This document shows positions 1 to 10,900 of a stretch of DNA of 64,000 bases, in pieces (position 1 is the stretch's first letter; each line of letters starts with the position of its first letter). Both the position numbers and the translations under genes were made by a program. Location of the stretch: positions 44,720,569 to 44,784,568 of the forward strand of contig NC_088776.1 of NCBI RefSeq assembly GCF_954871325.1, given 5' to 3'. This DNA is from Gordionus sp. m RMFG-2023 (lineage: Eukaryota > Nematomorpha > Gordioida > Chordodea > Parachordodidae). The notes under the pieces were generated by a model. That model saw only the letters and a list, made by a program, of their open reading frames with translations. It was not told the DNA's origin and ran no database searches.

Positions 1-56
1 TCTTACAGCATAAATATAAACTTAGTTAACCCTAGATCTTGTTGCCTCTTGTCCAT
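1..56 (-). CDS. annexin copy A, first coding exon only (gene runs off left edge)
   Basis: Read on the minus strand, positions 56 to 31 give ATG and the residues MDKRQQDL plus two bases of the next codon, followed by a GT splice donor at 30-29. The same exon occurs at 6641-6666 (MDKRHQDL) and 24065-24090 (MDKRDKDL), each ending in the same phase before a GT. In those two copies it splices to an exon starting GTIVPAPNF, the classic start of annexin repeat I. The flanking DNA is also conserved up to about position 460. I infer a third member of the annexin array whose remaining exons lie left of this window. Only the first exon can be judged, so whether this copy is intact is unknown. Confidence 0.65.
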
Positions 57-460
57 TTAACAGAATAAGGCTTTGAATGCAAACAAAAAACAGGAGAATT
101 AAATTTGACCTGTTAATAGTCATCTCACCACTGTTATCGTTGAAAAAATTAATATGAATAAACTATTTCAAATAAGGAGCAAATAATAATATTATAAAGG
201 TTTATTATCAAAAAGGTTTAATTATTTAACAGATGAAATTATTAATTGAAAAACGATCTGTCATTATTTAATAATTATCTTTTTGATCTTATTTGCTGAA
301 AAAAATTGTAAGATGGTAATTATCCTTTCAGCGTTTAAATGATGATATTTGCAATTTTTAAAATAAAATTTCAAGGTTTATTAATCATATTATACAAAAA
401 AAATTAAATCAACATTAATCTTTGGAATAATAAAGTTTTCATTGATTATATACTATATAA
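57..460 (-). promoter_or_regulatory. conserved 5' block of annexin copy A
   Basis: This block lies directly upstream (to the right) of the first coding exon. It is conserved with 6667-7003 and 24091-24420 although the copies have otherwise drifted. Shared cores on the plus strand are CGATCTGTCATTATT (about 254), TTATCCTTTCAGCG (about 320) and TTTCAAGGTTTATT (about 369). Order and spacing are kept in all three copies. I infer that it contains the 5' untranslated region and promoter; no TATA box or start site can be assigned from sequence alone. Confidence 0.45.
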
Positions 461-2280
461 ATATAGTTTTTTTAAAATCTACTATATATTTAATTTTCCA
501 AATTTAATTTTAACTATTATTAAATATATTATGAAACCATGGTTAGATTTAATAGTATGAAACAATGCATCAAATCATTATTATGAAACGTCATATAAAA
601 ATCAATAAATAAATAAATAATGCTTCTCAAAATCTATTTTAATTTAAATAGATTTTCTAGTGGTATGTCGGAATATAGTCAAATCCAATAAAATAAATTA
701 ATCTTGTATTCAATAATATTACAAACAAATTATATATAATATTCATTTAAGGCAATTTAGATTTTTTCCCCCTAGATTCCATTATCATAATGTAAGCACA
801 ATTAAACTGACAGACTGGCCCTGAATCTAGTAGCACTTATCCCTTAGGATACTAATAAGTGAAATATCTTAAAAAAAATTATATTTAAAGATAATATATA
901 ATCTGGAATTTTCTTAACCTTTATTGGTCATGTAATAAATTTAAGATGTTAATTAATCAATACAACCTATAATAATGTAGGGAAGACCAGGATAGAGCGA
1001 TTGATGGGTTATGTTAACGCGAATAGGTTTTAAACCCTTGAGAATAAAGACTTTAAATTTTGTGTGAAGTTTTAATTTTATATTTAATTTCTTATACATG
1101 TTCATTTTTTTAAGAATTTTCCTGGTAAAACAGTATTTTACCCAAAAACGATAAAAATTTCTCTCTAGTTTATTTTTCATTTAGCAAAATATATTAACGT
1201 TCCTAATTTAAAGATTGCAATACTTAAAGTTATAGCTATATAAAATAAATTTTATCGTACGTTTTTAGCTTAACTAGAAATCACGTATGTATAATATTAT
1301 CACACTTTTTAGATATTTTTTATTAAATTTTTTAGTAATTATTAATAATTTTTTAAAATTTAAAGCACTTGTTTCTAGATATTTTTTATTTTTAACCCGA
1401 CTTTATTTCTTTTACCGCATATTTCTATTTTCCTTAACTTTAATTCAATTTTTAAGTATTATTGATATTTTTTAATTAAATTTTTTAGTTACTCTTATTG
1501 ATTTTTTAAATTTGACAACGAATTTTTATTCATTTTACTCATGTTATGGCCACATTTAATTAACAATTTAATGTGTGTGAAATTCTTCCCAGCATTTTAG
1601 AATTTGTAAACATGGAGATGTTGTTAAGATACCCTCGATAAAGGGATGTTGGCTATTTGGTTGATTTAATATTTAATACAACGCATATATATTTTACTAT
1701 ATTCTAAGGTTTTACCAGCGGATACTAGAAAAGGCAATTTTAATTGTGACAAATCTGCACTTGTTTTCAAATATATCAGATTGAATGCTAGTATCCTAGT
1801 CCTTTGGTGAAAAATAATCAAAATCTTTTGTTAAAGGAAAATTGCTCAAAGCATCCTTTTAAAAGTATTTAAGTGGCAAATTTATCAACATTTGTGTAGA
1901 TAGTTAAACAAATATTACCTACATGTTATAAAAGGGGTTAGTTTGAATGACCAAATTTCCCATTCAACTTGTCTAAATTCCCTCAGTTCCTGTTCTCTTG
2001 TAATTTAAAATAGTTTTTATAAATATTACTTATTTTGTGCTCTCTCCCTGGCAAAAAAATGAATTTTTACAAGTTAGAACTTGAATTATGTTTACAACTT
2101 TGAATGTGCATAACTTTAGGTCCTATTGAGAATTTGATGAAATTTACAAAAAATATTTATAATTTATCCTTCTCTCAATCTTTAAAATTTTATTGAATTA
2201 CTTTTAGAATTGATGATATATTAGTAAAACAGGCATCAGTTCAATTGGATCACAGTATATATGAAAAAAAATTTCTATAT
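461..2280. other. no gene seen
   Basis: A+T-rich DNA between annexin copies A and B. Open frames at 953-1180 and 1287-1475 are low-complexity (Lys/Asn or Phe/Leu/Ile) and match no family I know. The stretch should hold the end of the repeat unit of copy A, but I could not place the boundary. Confidence 0.5.
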
Positions 2281-2287
2281 TTAAATA

Positions 2288-2450
2288 AATTCGGGCGATG
2301 CCGGTAGGACTAATAAGACTAATTATTTTTATTTCGCTTCAAGGGGACAAATAAAAGAATAATTAAGTATGTAGTAAGGTCGGATAGGGCTAATTTTTTA
2401 AAAATTATTTCGGGTCGAGGCGAGTTCGAAAAATTATCGATGCAGATCAT
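2288..2450. repeat. degenerate short element of the CCCGGCC / TGCAGATC family
   Basis: A short stretch with G+C-rich pieces (CGGGCGATGCCGG, TTCGGGTCGAGGCGAG) separated by A/T runs and closed by ATGCAGATCA. The same style and end (TGCAGATCAC) occurs at 13247-13619, and related G+C-rich pieces occur near 5000, 18480-18770, 58330 and 61130. These look like non-autonomous hAT-type elements. No target duplication is visible here. Confidence 0.35.
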
Positions 2451-3564
2451 TGTCGTTTAATAAGCATGCTAAGCCAAAAACTATTTGACAGGATTCACTA
2501 TAGGGGATGGGATATTATATAAAACACAAATATCGTTTACGAACGCTTTCAATTTGGATGTGTTCATTTATAACATTATTATATTTAACCCTTTCACAAT
2601 GCATTTTTGAAACCTTCATTTTAAAATCATATTTCTGCTCCTAGCGCGAGTTACTTTGTCTGAAACCATAAAATAATAAATTAGATATAATTTTAATTAT
2701 TCCAATTTACTACACAAGTTATATAATATTATATTTGTATGAGTTAATCATATATGACATTTAATATTTTTAAATTTACCAATCTTAAAATTTAAAAAGA
2801 AATTCTTTTATATTTTTAAAGCTCTAAAATTATGAATTTTAAAGGATTAAAACATATTTAATAAATGGACGTTCAATTAATGCAACATTCCTCTTAATTT
2901 AATCATTTTTTAAAATTGCTACGCCTCCTGATATGGTTGGCGGAGGTGGTATCAATATAATACTACTTTGGAAATTTATGCGAAATAGAGGTAATAACAC
3001 AAATGTTAGGACCTCGATGCGCATCCCACTATAAAAAGTAATGAATTGAATGGTCAGTTGAAAGACAGGATATTAGATTTTGTTATCTCATTTATATAAG
3101 AGATTAAACAGAATTATAATTAAGATTGATAAGGGAGGCCTTTAAATTTAACTATAATTGACTTGAAATATAAACTTAAATAATTAGCTTCAAAAATATA
3201 TTATAGTATAGTTAACCTAACCTTTTTTAAAAATCCTTTTTTCATATTTTATTATTTTTTGTATATAATTTTACATATTTTGATTTTATGTTCTTATATT
3301 TTAACCAATGACTTATATGTCATTGATTTTTACATATGATGGATTAAAATTATGATGAAGTATATATATTATATATAATTTATATTATTATAATAGAAAT
3401 AATATATAATTTGTATAGATGAAAAACATCAATATATAATTTTAAAAATTGATATTAAGAAATAGAAATAAAGTATAATAAAATATATATATAGTATGCC
3501 ATGATGGAAACAATAAATTTCTATTTTCATCGAATCAATCATTTGCGAATATTGTTAAGACCAT

Positions 3565-6500
3565 CTAAGGTTTTCGATTTCCTCTGATAATAGCTACCAA
3601 AAGCTTTTGATAATTTCCAGTTACATCACCCTAGGGTTTTAATTTTTAAGCAATCAATAATATCTAAAGTTTTACCCTGACAGCTTTCTCTAAACTCTTT
3701 TTATATAACCTATTATATTCGCTTTTAATGTCTTCCAAATCTATCTCTGACCGAGACGTTATAATTTTGATTAAAACATTATCTTTTGTCCCTAATCTCT
3801 ATAAAAAATTTGTAATAAAATTTAAGAATGAGTTTATACCTTCATAGCTTTACGCAATCTTTCAGCAAAATAGGTCGCTGGATTTCCTGTAACTTTAAAT
3901 TCTTCATATAAAAAAAGGTTAGGTAATATTTGTTTTTTCTAATTTGTAAGTTATTCTAACTTAATTTCGCATTATATTGGGCACTTGGAGTCAGTAAGGC
4001 TACTAATAACTTTCGATAATTGCCTGATGTATCTCCTCTGATATCTTTGATTAAATCCCTCTATAAATAATAAATCAACGATTATTTAATGTTAATTTAA
4101 GCTATAACTGGGATAAAATACCTGTTATGGAAGGGGGGGGGCAAAAAATAAGTATTGTTTTCTATTTTTTTTGTTTTAAAAACGAATTAATAAATTATTT
4201 AAATTCGATTTTTTAAAATGCATTGAATAATTTACTATTTGTAATTGTACTAATCAAATACGAATAATAAATTATTCAATTTTTTAAAAGTTGAATTCGA
4301 AAATTCATTATTCGATTTCTATTTGTTTAATTGGCCTACAATCTTTCTGGAAAATATAATCTACCAATATTATTACAAATTTTCAATATCACAATCATTT
4401 TCTTAAGTATAAAAATGTATTTCAATTCATTATAGCCTAAAAATTATTTAGGAAGCCCCTTGCAGTGGTTTGCCTAACCCCGCTATTAAAATTTCAACTT
4501 TTATAAATCAAATAATTTCAAAAACATGATTATATTTTAAAAATTATTTATAAGAGACTTTTATAGAATATAGTTATAGATATCGATTCATATATTGTTC
4601 TTTATAATATCTTAAAAAACACAGGAGTTATAACTGATTTTGCAAAAATCGGTTCAGAATCTTATTATATGGGTAATTTTTTGATTGTTTTAAAATATTG
4701 GTCATAAAATAACATGTTATTTATTATTTTTCCCTCTTCTTTCATCTTTTTTTACATTAGGGGGAAAAAAAATTTGTTTTTTTACATCTTTAAATAAGAT
4801 CCTTTTGAACTGTTGACTGTAAGCTCCTCTAATCTGCTGTCGTTGGGCATTGCTCCTGCCCGCGATAATACTTATCAATTTTTTATCATTCGTGCCTAAT
4901 TTATTTATTTTATAAAGTTGCGCAATCTAAATAGCTTCCTTAAATATATAATCCAATATTAAACGGTCTCGCTATAATACAAAAGGTCCTAAAAGTTAAC
5001 CCGTAGCCTGGCTCGGGCCTAAATTAAAAAAAAATAAGTTGGGGCCGGGCTGGACGAGGGCTCAAGAAATATTTTTAAAAACTAAAAATATAATATTCTC
5101 ATATTTTAAATTAAAATAAAACGGTAATTAGAATTCTCTGGGATTAGGTCAAATCAAATTTTTGTATTCGATTTTATCCGTATGTATTTAATTTATATTT
5201 TTTTGATAAATTTCTAACAAGACTTAGCAGAAATAAAACTATGGCCTGATCCAGCTAGGGCTGACGAATACAAACTGATTCAAGCATAGGCGTAGCCATG
5301 GGATGATTATATCTTCGGAAATTTGCCTTTTACATGAATATCCTTTTGAGATAAATAAATTTTATCCCGCGCCCTCACCTCCTCTACCCAAGAATTTATG
5401 TAATATAAGGAGTAATTTTTAAAGAAAAATAAATAAAAGTTAATAATTTTTTAAAATAACTATAATTTCAAACTTTTAGAAAAAAGCATTTTAATAATAA
5501 ATAAGTTAGAAGCCGAAATTATAATTTAAAAATATAACAGACGAAGGTCTGCAATATGTAGTTAAGATCCATGATGTAAAGTTAAGACTTCCAATAAAGG
5601 TTATGGGGAGGAGGTACCTAGCCCTTAGAAAGATATTGGCTACGCCTATGGGGCGCCATAAAATATTATGTCTAATGTTTTATGTAATACAATTTTACAT
5701 ATCTTATAAAAACGAAATGTATTACATACCATAAAGAAGTGATAATCTTATTAACATATCATGTATATTGAAAGAGTCAAATCTTTTGAAATTGATTGAT
5801 ATATATTATAAGTTAGCCTCAACATGTTTTTCCAATCAATGTGTTATTTTCTCAACTTTTATTTGTTTTTCAATAGTTTTTATTAAATTTTAAATATCTT
5901 ATTTTACGGGAAAGTATTCCAACTTTCTATTTAATTTTACAATAACTTTTTAGTAATTTTATATTTATATCTAAAATCTATGGAATAACTAATGTAAATT
6001 ATATAACAAAAATTATGAAAATTTTTTATATTAATCACATAGTTTGTTTTCTTACACATGCTAAACTATATTTCCATCAAAATTATAATTTTTAAATTTA
6101 ATAAAGTCGGCAAAAAATGATTTATTGTTGAAATTATTGACTGAAAAATGTTAAAGCTAACATTATATACTTCTATGAACAACGTAGTTAAATAGAGTGA
6201 ATTTACAATGACATAGAATAGATATATGCAAACAAAGAATTAACTGTATAATAAGATGATTATAAATTAAAGATTCATAATCTAATAAAAGCTGATCAAA
6301 TTTATTCTATACCGATTCCTTTCACTGCTCTCCTTAGTGCTTTAGCATCTGCTTGAGGGTTAAAATTTGGAGCAGGCACAATTGTACCTCTATTCTCGGC
6401 AGGCTTTTAGTAAAATAAATAGATAAAGCAAACTATTAAGTGGAATAGATAATTTTATTTTATTAATCTTTATTAATTTAAAATATGGCAATATTTTTAG

Positions 6501-6666
6501 CTACGAAAAATTCTCTTATTCAAATTTTATATTATTTATTAGAATAATCCTTTGCCGGATTTTGGTAAAAACACACATTTCTGGTACAAATGGAATTATA
6601 GCACAATAATATATAAAGTTTAATCATATAATTTAATAACTCCAAATCTTGGTGCCTCTTGTCCAT
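3565..6666 (-). CDS. two-repeat annexin, copy B (7 coding exons, intact)
   Basis: Annexins bind acidic phospholipid membranes in a calcium-dependent way through 70-residue repeats, normally four. Exons on the minus strand: 6641-6666, 6313-6389, 4786-4895, 3961-4060, 3840-3901, 3676-3798, 3565-3630. All introns are GT-AG, phases match throughout, and the sum is 564 nt (187 residues plus stop). Exon 2 begins GTIVPAPNF and reaches VKGIG; exon 3 begins [10 protein letters not shown], giving the repeat I motif GIGT. Exon 4 holds [15 protein letters not shown] and ends AQYNAKL. Exon 5 carries [15 protein letters not shown], a repeat IV start. Exon 6 is RLGTKDN...[11 protein letters not shown]; exon 7 is [14 protein letters not shown] and ends RKP-stop. 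Repeats II and III are missing, since the exon 4-5 intron is only 59 nt. The exon 5 acceptor could instead lie at 3886, removing five residues. The repeat IV calcium motif reads RLGT where copy C has GLGT. Coding potential is strong; expression is untested. Confidence 0.85.
4133..4330. repeat. poly-G tract and TTCGAATAAT-type repeat in intron 3 of annexin B
   Basis: A run of nine G (4133-4141) is followed by A+T-rich DNA with repeated ATTCGAATAATGAATTATTC-like words. The equivalent intron of copy C (20800-20930) has the same words, so this element probably predates the duplication. A similar stretch occurs at 48930-49530 in the calmodulin intron. No terminal repeats or target duplication are clear. 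Confidence 0.35.
4985..5270. repeat. G+C-rich short element in intron 2 of annexin B
   Basis: Contains GTAGCCTGGCTCGGGCC and GGGGCCGGGCTGGACGAGG within A+T-rich filler. It resembles the other CCCGGCC-type pieces of the window. Ends are not defined. Confidence 0.3.
5285..5650. mobile_element. MITE with 14-bp perfect terminal inverted repeats, in intron 2 of annexin B
   Basis: The left end reads CATAGGCGTAGCCA and the right end is its exact reverse complement (TGGCTACGCCTATG). The 366-bp body has no coding content. The end sequence resembles that of the hAT element at 17380-19245 (CAGGCGCGTA), so a hAT-derived non-autonomous element is likely. The flanking 8 bases do not match (GATTCAAG against GGGCGCCA), so no target duplication supports the exact ends. 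Confidence 0.6.
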
Positions 6667-7003
6667 TTAGTAGAATGAGGCTATGAATGCAAATGAAAAT
6701 TAGAATAAATAAATTTGACCTGATTGTAGCCATTAGAAAAAATAATATTCACTTCAACCTATTTCAATTAATAATGTATGAGTATGTTTAAAGAAATAAA
6801 AATTAAAAGTTTGATTATTTACCTTATAAATATTTTGGAGTTATTTATTAAACAAACGATCTGTCATTATTTTTGTAATTAAAAAAATATTTGGATTCCA
6901 AAAAATTTAAAATTTAATTATCCTTTTAGCGTAATACAATATGAATTATACAATATGAATTTTCAAATTAAATATTGTTAACAATTTCAAGGTTTATTCT
7001 TTA
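6667..7003 (-). promoter_or_regulatory. conserved 5' block of annexin copy B
   Basis: Directly upstream of the ATG exon of copy B. It aligns with 57-460 and 24091-24420, including CGATCTGTCATTATT (about 6857), TTATCCTTTTAGCG (about 6919) and TTTCAAGGTTTATTCTT up to 7002, where the LINE fragment begins. Conservation across three copies suggests promoter or 5' UTR function. Confidence 0.45.
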
Positions 7004-7924
7004 ATGACATCTTTAGCTCCACCTGAAGCTGTCTTACCCACGATCTTAACACACCAATCTCTTTTCGAACCTTTAATTAAAAAATTTTTTAAAATAATCT
7101 CATCAAACCCCCCTTTGGAGTATATTCAACTATTACAGAATGCTGACTGTACTAGTGGCTATGAATGGTTGGAAGCATTACCAAGTCGTAACCTAGGTAA
7201 CCTCTTATCAGATGAACAATTAAGAGTTGCCATAGGCCATCGACTTGGATGTAACATTGTTCAACCACATACATGCATCAAATGTAAAACATTAGTTGAC
7301 TCCAAAGGGAGACATGGTCTAAATTGTATATATAGTCAAGGCAGGCATGCAAGGCATGCAGCAATTAATTTAGCTATTAGCCGTTCTCTTACCAGGGCCC
7401 GAATACCAAACATCCTGGAGCCTACAAATTTATCGTTAGATGATGGCTTAAGACCAGATGGTTTAACTTCCGTGCCTTGGTCTTTAGGGAAATCCTTAAT
7501 TTGGGACTTCACATGCGTATCTTCTTTCCCAAAAAATTTAAATTCTAATCCGGTTGATATAGCCGAGAAAAAAAAAACAATGAAATATTCCAAATTCACA
7601 AATTATATTTTTACACCGATTGTCATCTCTTCCCTTGGACATATGCCAAGTGGAACTTTAAAGTTTTTAAAAAATATAGGGGATAAGATAAGAGCCCTTA
7701 CATCAGAACCTAAAGAATCTTATTTCTTAAAACAAAACCTCCAAATCATAATTTTAAAATATAACTACACATGTTTTTTGGGAACTTGTAGTCCCCACCT
7801 CGGTTTTTATATAATATTTTATTTATTTTATTTTATTTTATATTATTTTATTTTAGTATTTTAACGCTATGTATTATTTTACACAAATTATATAATAAAT
7901 CAGTATTCTTAAAAAAAAAAAAAA
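7004..7924 (+). mobile_element. 5'-truncated LINE-like fragment with restriction-like endonuclease domain and poly(A) tail
   Basis: The open frame 7004-7864 (286 codons) matches the C-terminal part of a family of animal reverse-transcriptase proteins as I remember them. It shows a zinc-knuckle-like CIKC...GRHGLNC, then GRHARHAAINLAISR, then RPDGLTSVPW...LIWDFT. RPD followed 15 residues later by WD fits the PD-(D/E)xK nuclease of R2-like LINEs. Reverse transcriptase is absent, so the copy is 5' truncated. It ends in a run of A (about 7911-7924). Its left edge falls exactly where the conserved annexin upstream block breaks off in copy B but continues in copy C, which fixes the insertion point. 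The first ATG is unlikely to be the natural start. A related non-LINE retroelement is possible. Confidence 0.65.
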
Positions 7925-8039
7925 TTTCAACACTTAATATTTAGATGTATAAAGTTTTATTTTTCAATTTAGAATCGAATCATGCCTATACATTTTTTGC
8001 CAACAATTATTTAAAAAGTATGTTTTAAATGTTCATAAT

Positions 8040-8438
8040 ATTTATTGACAAGTCGGTCAATTGCCCGGTCAAATTCAGTCTATTAACCAGTCAATTGACG
8101 GGAGGAGTATTTAATCTGGCATTAAAAAAGTGGCATTTTACTAACAATTTCTATTTCGACTTCCTCTTCAGAGAGTAATTGGTCGATTTGTTTAATATTC
8201 CACTAAAACAGAAATCCATTGAAGATCTCGACAACAGATAAATTGATTGAAAAATAAAAAAATGATAATGAATATGAATCAGAAAAGACTCTGCCATGGA
8301 AAACGAAATATTAATTTTGAATGACAATAAATTTAAAAAATATTATAAAATTAATATTATAATTTATTTTATATTGTCTTAAAAATATATATTTTAATTT
8401 ATATTTGACCGGCCAAATGTCGGTCAAATACACAACCG
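8040..8438. mobile_element. 399-bp MITE with 10-bp flanking duplication
   Basis: The bases TGTTCATAAT occur at 8030-8039 and again at 8439-8448. The paralogous DNA of copy C (around 24520) has this site once and continues with the same flank. The insert therefore lies between. Near its ends are CGGTCAATTGCCCGGTCAAAT and, inverted, CCGACATTTGGCCGGTCAAA, forming imperfect subterminal inverted repeats. The duplication may be 8 bp extended by chance. No coding content. Confidence 0.6.
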
Positions 8439-8448
8439 TGTTCATAAT

Positions 8449-8950
8449 CCATAATAATTAAATCAATCAGATTAAATGTTTAAAACCAATCCTAATATAT
8501 CTATGTTATAAAGCATTTTAAAAATATGTTATTAATAAAGCTATATCTAATCAGCTTCTTTGACACCCATAAATAACACATGATTCACTTAGTGATTAGT
8601 CCCTAATCTCAATGGCGTGAGCAATTAATTTTGCACCCCAGATTCATAAGCCTATAATCTGAGGGGCTCTAATAAAATTATTAATAATTATTGTTTATTG
8701 AAGAGGCAAAGCATTTGATTTATATTTTTCATTATAAAATTTTAGCCTTCAATAAAAAAGTTATATTCTATAAACACTAATCAGATTTTGTAAGAATTTC
8801 TTTAGCGTATTATTTCCATTTATTATAAAATAATGTTATAATAAATAAAAAATATTACTAAGTATTTTATAAATTTATGCTTAATTATTGGCTTCTACGG
8901 AGATATGGAATGTCCTAGCTAAACTGCTCAGCTTAAAATTGAAAAGAGTT
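8449..8950. repeat. far upstream part of annexin repeat unit B
   Basis: Aligns with about 24525-24850 (shared: AATAATTAAATCAATCAGAT, TGACGTGGCAATTAAT-like, ATATGGAATGTCC, CTCAGCTTAAA). It is the right-hand end of the duplicated unit. No gene seen. Confidence 0.5.
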
Positions 8951-9702
8951 GGCGATACTTGATCCGACCAATACTGATTCATGCACTTATAAATTTAATA
9001 AAATATACTAGGTTCATTTTACCTATAGTTTAACATTTAATACCTAAATTTTAAATAAATTTTGGTGTCAGATCAATTGCAAGTATTTTAGAATCTGAAT
9101 GCTATCGGGAAAATAGATTTGTCCTGTTGAAAATTACTGCATTTATTTAAATAAGAAACAATTGTCCAACCATGAAGGTAAAATTAATGCCCACTTCCAA
9201 CCTTTAAAAAAACTTCTGAGCACAACCATAATATCCTTGCTCAACAAATTAAGAACCATAGTTTACATTTGGAACTCTCATAGAGCATTAGTTCCTTGGT
9301 TGACTGAACGCTAAAAACTATTTTGGAAATATTCAGAAATTAAATTGACCAACTGACAATGATATTAGATCTGATCGATGTATTAAACATATATGAACAC
9401 TAAAATCTGGTAGACTGGTTAAGCCAAACAATGTAAAACAAGCTACGCTACCATCCAAAAATGAGCTTTACAAATTATAATAATATCAGTAATCGTGGTA
9501 AGCACTGAAATTTCAAAGTAACATTGAGAAAAAATTATATAAATGACCAATGATTGATAAAGGGTTAACTAGTTTATATTGGATCCGAAATAAGTAAACA
9601 TTAAATTTAGAGGGAACAGACCAAAACAGCAAAAAACAAAGCAAAAAAATTATATTTTTCTAAATAATAATATTATACATATTTTCTGTAGTTTGCAAGT
9701 GA

Positions 9703-10900
9703 AAGTGTTAGCGCGCTACTTTTTTTTCAGTGCTGTAGCTTTAACGCGCTACATTTTTAATAGCGAACGGGCCAGACTGTATTTTAATTGAAAAGTTTTT
9801 TAATCCGGACAGTGCTTAAAAAGATTTCTTTAAAAAATACCCTGACCTCCGAATATTTTCAAACCATTAAATCGTCATTATTATATATAAAAATTAAAAA
9901 TAAATTTAATATATTTTAAAAAAAATTCAGCCTTTTCCGGGGACCTTAAAATATAAAACCGCGTTTACTTGAAAGTTGATTTTCTGTCTCAGTTCAAACA
10001 TGTTAAGTTTCAACTGGCCTTAAGATATTATTTAAGAATTATATTATAAATTAAAAATTACAATAAAGGATTAATATTAACATCTTATTTTATCATCAGA
10101 CTCATCTATTTAATGATATTATAAATCATCTTTATTAACTGAATGTTAAACATGGCGTTATTGTTCACCCTAGTTTCAAGTTGAATTGGTTAGTGTTGCA
10201 AAACAGCCCGATTTGGCTAATTTTAAAAACTGCGAGATTAAAATTTTAGCCAAAATATTATGTAAGCCTTGAGATTTAAAGACAGATCCAAACTTTACTG
10301 GGATCTTTAAGGCAAAATCTCCAATCTTATTAAATTATTTTGACTAAAATCTTAATCGGGCCGTTTTTAAAAATCGACCCTGGCGTTTAATGACATTAGT
10401 GATATATTAGTTTGACTGAATCCAAAGGACAACTTAATAGAGGGTAACTTTAATTATTACTATTTCAAACCAGGATACCCTAGCCGGATCAAAAATGTCA
10501 CCTACTATAGGTGATTTTTTTGAAATAAATAATAATACTATTGGATATCCTCTAGATCCATTTTTTAAATCTAAAAATACTCAAATGATATTTTTCATAA
10601 TTTTTCTTATATAAAAAATATGTATATTAAATTTAATAATGCATTCTCAAGTTCTAGTATTGAACAACTATTTAGTATAGCAAAGTTTATACTTTCTCGT
10701 CGCACTAAACTTGTGGATAACAGTATAGAAATTTTATTATTATTTTAATTCAATAAAAAATAAATAAATTATATATATATTTGAGATTAAAGTCACATTT
10801 TTATAACAAAATTTTTTCGGTATTAAAAGCGCTCTACTTTTTTTGTAAAATAGCGGTAGCGATAGCACGCCACTTTTAAAAGTAGCTTTTAACAATACCG
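9703..10900 (+). mobile_element. decayed hAT element with nested MITE
   Basis: Near 10620-10740 the plus strand encodes a hAT C-terminal dimerisation relic (FNNAFSSSSIEQLFSIAKF, then ILSRRTKLVDNSIE). The right end (AAAAGTAGCTTTTAACAATACC) and the left end (AGTGTTAGCGCGCTAC) have the style of hAT ends with the GTTAAAAGTAGC motif. The possible target duplication GCAAGTGA/GCAAGAGG matches 6 of 8. A second copy lies at 36040-36886. The rest of the transposase is not readable. A short inverted-repeat element sits at 10191-10398. Confidence 0.5.
10191..10398. mobile_element. MITE, TAGTGTTG family, inside a hAT relic
   Basis: Starts TAGTGTTGCAAAACAGCCCG and ends with an imperfect inverted copy (ATCGACCCTGGCGTTTAATG). 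Same family as 57418-57640, 36468-36666 and 41793-42007. No target duplication survives. Confidence 0.45.

Noticed and set aside
1287-1475. Phe/Leu-rich 62-codon frame resembling a membrane protein
   Set aside because: Composition follows from T-rich DNA; no conserved motif and no paralogue in the other units.
4886-4925. Longer version of annexin B exon 3 starting [12 protein letters not shown]
   Set aside because: The frame is open, but the acceptor at 4896 joins exon 2 in phase to restore GIGTND, and copy C supports the shorter exon.
7336-7599. 87-codon minus-strand open frame
   Set aside because: Antisense to the LINE endonuclease frame, whose plus-strand reading has clear family motifs.
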